17,171 nt of DNA from CAYXDO01 sp964463485 (GTDB taxonomy: Bacteria; Myxococcota; Kuafuiibacteriia; Kuafuiibacteriales; Kuafuiibacteriaceae). Where the stretch lies: contig CAYXDO010000212.1 in assembly GCA_964463485.1 (NCBI GenBank), forward strand, positions 1 through 17,171, in the 5' to 3' direction. Positions 15,912 to 17,171 of this stretch are shown here, piece after piece. Under the pieces are notes generated by a model. That model was not told where the DNA came from, did no database searches, and worked only from the letters and a program-made list of their open reading frames with translations. The position numbers and the translations under genes are program-made. The number at the start of each line of letters is the position of its first letter. Within the stretch, counting starts at the first letter, position 1.

Positions 15912-16538
15912 TCACCGGCTCGGCACGGGCTTGTTGCGCCAAGGTTTGTGGAGGGTGACGTTGAACGCGTGTCCGTCACGGACGACGACGATCATCGTGT
16001 GCTCTCGATCGCTCACGACCCCTCGGAGCTCGCCGGGGGTGGTCACGCGGGTCTTGAGCGCTTGAACGATGACGTCGCCGACCTTGACCGAGGCTTCCGC
16101 GGCGGCAGATCGCGGATCGACGCGAGTGACTTTGACGCCGCCTTTGTAGATTTCCGGCACCTTCAGTCGCTCGCGCTCGGCGTCGTCGAGTGAGCCGATC
16201 TCCAGGCCGACCAAGGCTTCAGGTGTGCCAGGATCGCGAGGGATGAAATCAGCGGGCACGAGGCCCGCGTCACCCAGAGCGACGAAGGCCGATCCGGCAT
16301 CGACGGACTCTTCAGCCGCAGGAACCTCTGCGCGCGTCGCGGTGCTCGACGTCGGACGGTTGGAGGTCACCTCAGCATCGCGGCCGACCGGCTGTTCATC
16401 GACGGACTTCGAAGGCCGTTGGCCGACGAACATCCACAGCCCGACCCCGACCGCGGCCGTCAGGAGAAAAAGGCTGGACGGTCTCACCTTGCCACTCGGT
16501 CGTGCGCGCCCCCGGTCGTCTCGTCGTCGACGTTTCAT
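15912..16538 (-). CDS. Membrane-anchored PDZ-domain protein
   Basis: Predicted inner-membrane protein of 208 residues with a very basic cytoplasmic N-terminus (MKRRRRDDRGRARP), one membrane helix (22-39), a low-complexity Ser/Thr/Ala/Glu linker (40-105) and a C-terminal PDZ domain (about 108-198; IYKGGVKVTRVDPRSAAAEASVKVGDVIVQ is the carboxylate-loop to strand region). The layout recalls GspC of type II secretion or a protease-less DegS/HtrA adaptor, but no protease triad or secretion partner is nearby. ATG 16538 was chosen; ATG 16577 adds 13 residues and neither has a clear ribosome binding site. It is convergent with the Ser/Thr kinase, the two stops being only five bases apart. Confidence 0.82.
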   Translation of the reverse strand: MKRRRRDDRGRARPSGKVRPSSLFLLTAAVGVGLWMFVGQRPSKSVDEQPVGRDAEVTSNRPTSSTATRAEVPAAEESVDAGSAFVALGDAGLVPADFIPRDPGTPEALVGLEIGSLDDAERERLKVPEIYKGGVKVTRVDPRSAAAEASVKVGDVIVQALKTRVTTPGELRGVVSDREHTMIVVVRDGHAFNVTLHKPWRNKPVPSR

Positions 16539-16626
16539 GCGAATGTGCAAACGGCCTTGTCCTGGTTTCGATTCCATCCGTCAAGACGAGGAGACGGAAG
16601 CCGCCCGAGGAGACGCAAGCCGCCTG

Positions 16627-16671
16627 GAACGGAATGATTTTCGAGGGCCTGAACGGAATGATTTTCGAGGG
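16627..16671. repeat. Two-copy direct repeat, 24-bp period
   Basis: A 21-nt segment (begins GAACGGAATG, ends TTCGAGGG) occurs at 16627-16647 and again at 16651-16671. Its AT-rich core (AATGATTTT) stands out from GC-rich surroundings. It lies in the divergent region between the PDZ gene and the small coiled-coil gene, where duplicated operator sites would be expected. Confidence 0.8.
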
Positions 16672-16714
16672 TGATTTGCGCAACTCGACGAGGCGCTCGG
16701 TCGAGGACGTATAC

Positions 16715-16972
16715 ATGAGCGATCGAAGAGCCGACTCCTCCGTGAACCCGCCGCGGGCGCGCGAGCCCGAGCGAGAAGATGTCCTCGAACGAAGGTGCAA
16801 CGAGATCTGGAAAGAGATTTCGGAGCTGCTGGAGGAGGAGCGGAGGTTGATGGCACGAGGGCCCGCGACCACGAAAGAGCACCTGCGAATGGACCTCCTC
16901 CGCAGCCGCGTCATGCGACTACGCCAAATAAGCCTCAAATATCGCGAAGCGATTCGAAAGAGCGCGGGATGA
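16715..16972 (+). CDS. Small charged helical protein, hypothetical
   Basis: Protein of 85 residues. After a flexible Pro/Arg/Glu N-terminus (1-20) the rest is highly charged and predicted helical (VLERRCNEIWKEISELLEEERRLM and LLRSRVMRLRQISLKYREAIRK), compatible with a two-helix coiled coil. No family recognised and no signal peptide. ATG 16715 is preceded by GAGG with eight bases spacing. The frame is open upstream to 16502 through the 24-bp repeat, but those residues look non-coding. A regulator, chaperone-like or scaffold role cannot be chosen from sequence. Confidence 0.65.
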   Translation: MSDRRADSSVNPPRAREPEREDVLERRCNEIWKEISELLEEERRLMARGPATTKEHLRMDLLRSRVMRLRQISLKYREAIRKSAG

Positions 16973-17025
16973 CCAGCGAAGCCCACGGTCGTCGCTCATC
17001 GGCCGGACGCTCGAGCGTCTGAGCG

Positions 17026-17171
17026 TCTGCGCCTGAGCGTCTGCGCCTGACCGACGAGGTGGTCTGCGTCAGATCGTCTGCGTCAGATCGTCTGCGTCAG
17101 AGCGTCTGCGTCAGATCGTCTGCGTCAGAGCGTCTGCGTCAGAGCGTCTGCGTCAGAGCGTCTGCGTCAGA
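17026..17171. repeat. 14-bp tandem array running off the window end
   Basis: Two units TCTGCGCCTGAGCG/ACCG (17026-17053), a short break, then seven full copies and a partial copy of TCTGCGTCAGAKCG (17063-17171), where K is T or G. The variable base runs T, T, G, T, G, G, G. Each unit carries the near-palindrome TCTG-CGT-CAGA. The array is cut by the window edge, so its length is unknown. The preceding 50 nt (16973-17025) hold no gene I can support. Confidence 0.92.

Noticed and set aside
16969..17022. 17-residue open frame starting at an ATGA overlap with the coiled-coil gene stop
   Set aside because: Too short, no ribosome binding site beyond the upstream gene, and it runs into the tandem repeat.
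17063..17171. CRISPR array
   Set aside because: Units are only 14 bp and contiguous with no unique spacers, and no cas gene is present.

Overview
The window looks like a GC-rich myxobacterial chromosome (phylum Myxococcota, probably class Polyangia). Four things point there: a secreted protein ending in a MYXO-CTERM-type sorting tail (Cys-Ser-Cys, hydrophobic segment, Arg-rich tail), a hybrid histidine kinase whose C-terminal 180 residues resemble the myxobacteria-restricted DUF2378/TIGR02265 family, a Hanks-type Ser/Thr kinase with the HRDVSPHN catalytic loop common in this phylum, and many small Cys-rich or EF-hand lipoproteins. I see no rRNA, tRNA, CRISPR array, transposase, integrase or phage gene. 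The DNA reads as ordinary chromosome. Both window edges and one 100-N assembly gap (2273-2372) fall in short tandem repeats, as in a short-read assembly broken at repeats.

Layout. 1-288: repeat-rich intergenic DNA, with a 31-nt inverted repeat built on a GGGCAC hexamer and three 10-bp direct repeats. 289-1092 (-): alpha/beta hydrolase, divergent from 1241-2269 (+), a secreted MYXO-CTERM protein. The latter's stop codon lies inside a 10-bp tandem array containing the gap. 8249-2442 (-): a likely co-directional group of a Ski2-like DEAD/DEAH helicase, GalT (galactose-1-phosphate uridylyltransferase, 1 bp after the helicase stop) and a large orphan lipoprotein. 8579-12545 (+): a likely signalling operon of a small exported EF-hand protein, a 1053-residue membrane hybrid histidine kinase (HisKA, HATPase, degenerate receiver, intact receiver, HPt, DUF2378-like) and a small Cys-rich lipoprotein. 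Convergent to it, 13547-12603 (-) encodes a lipoprotein with five EF-hand loops. 13707-15906 (+): a DUF3052 protein and a Ser/Thr kinase with a C-terminal membrane anchor. 16538-15912 (-): a membrane-anchored PDZ protein, convergent with the kinase. 16715-16972 (+): a small coiled-coil-like protein. 17026-17171: a 14-bp tandem array running off the window end.

Working together. The most coherent theme is envelope signalling. Two exported EF-hand (Ca2+-binding) proteins flank a phosphorelay kinase that has no separate response-regulator gene nearby, and its output may be the DUF2378-like domain. A Ca2+ link is inference from gene neighbourhood only. The helicase and GalT pair is translationally coupled although no shared pathway is obvious. 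I do not see a defence system or biosynthetic cluster.
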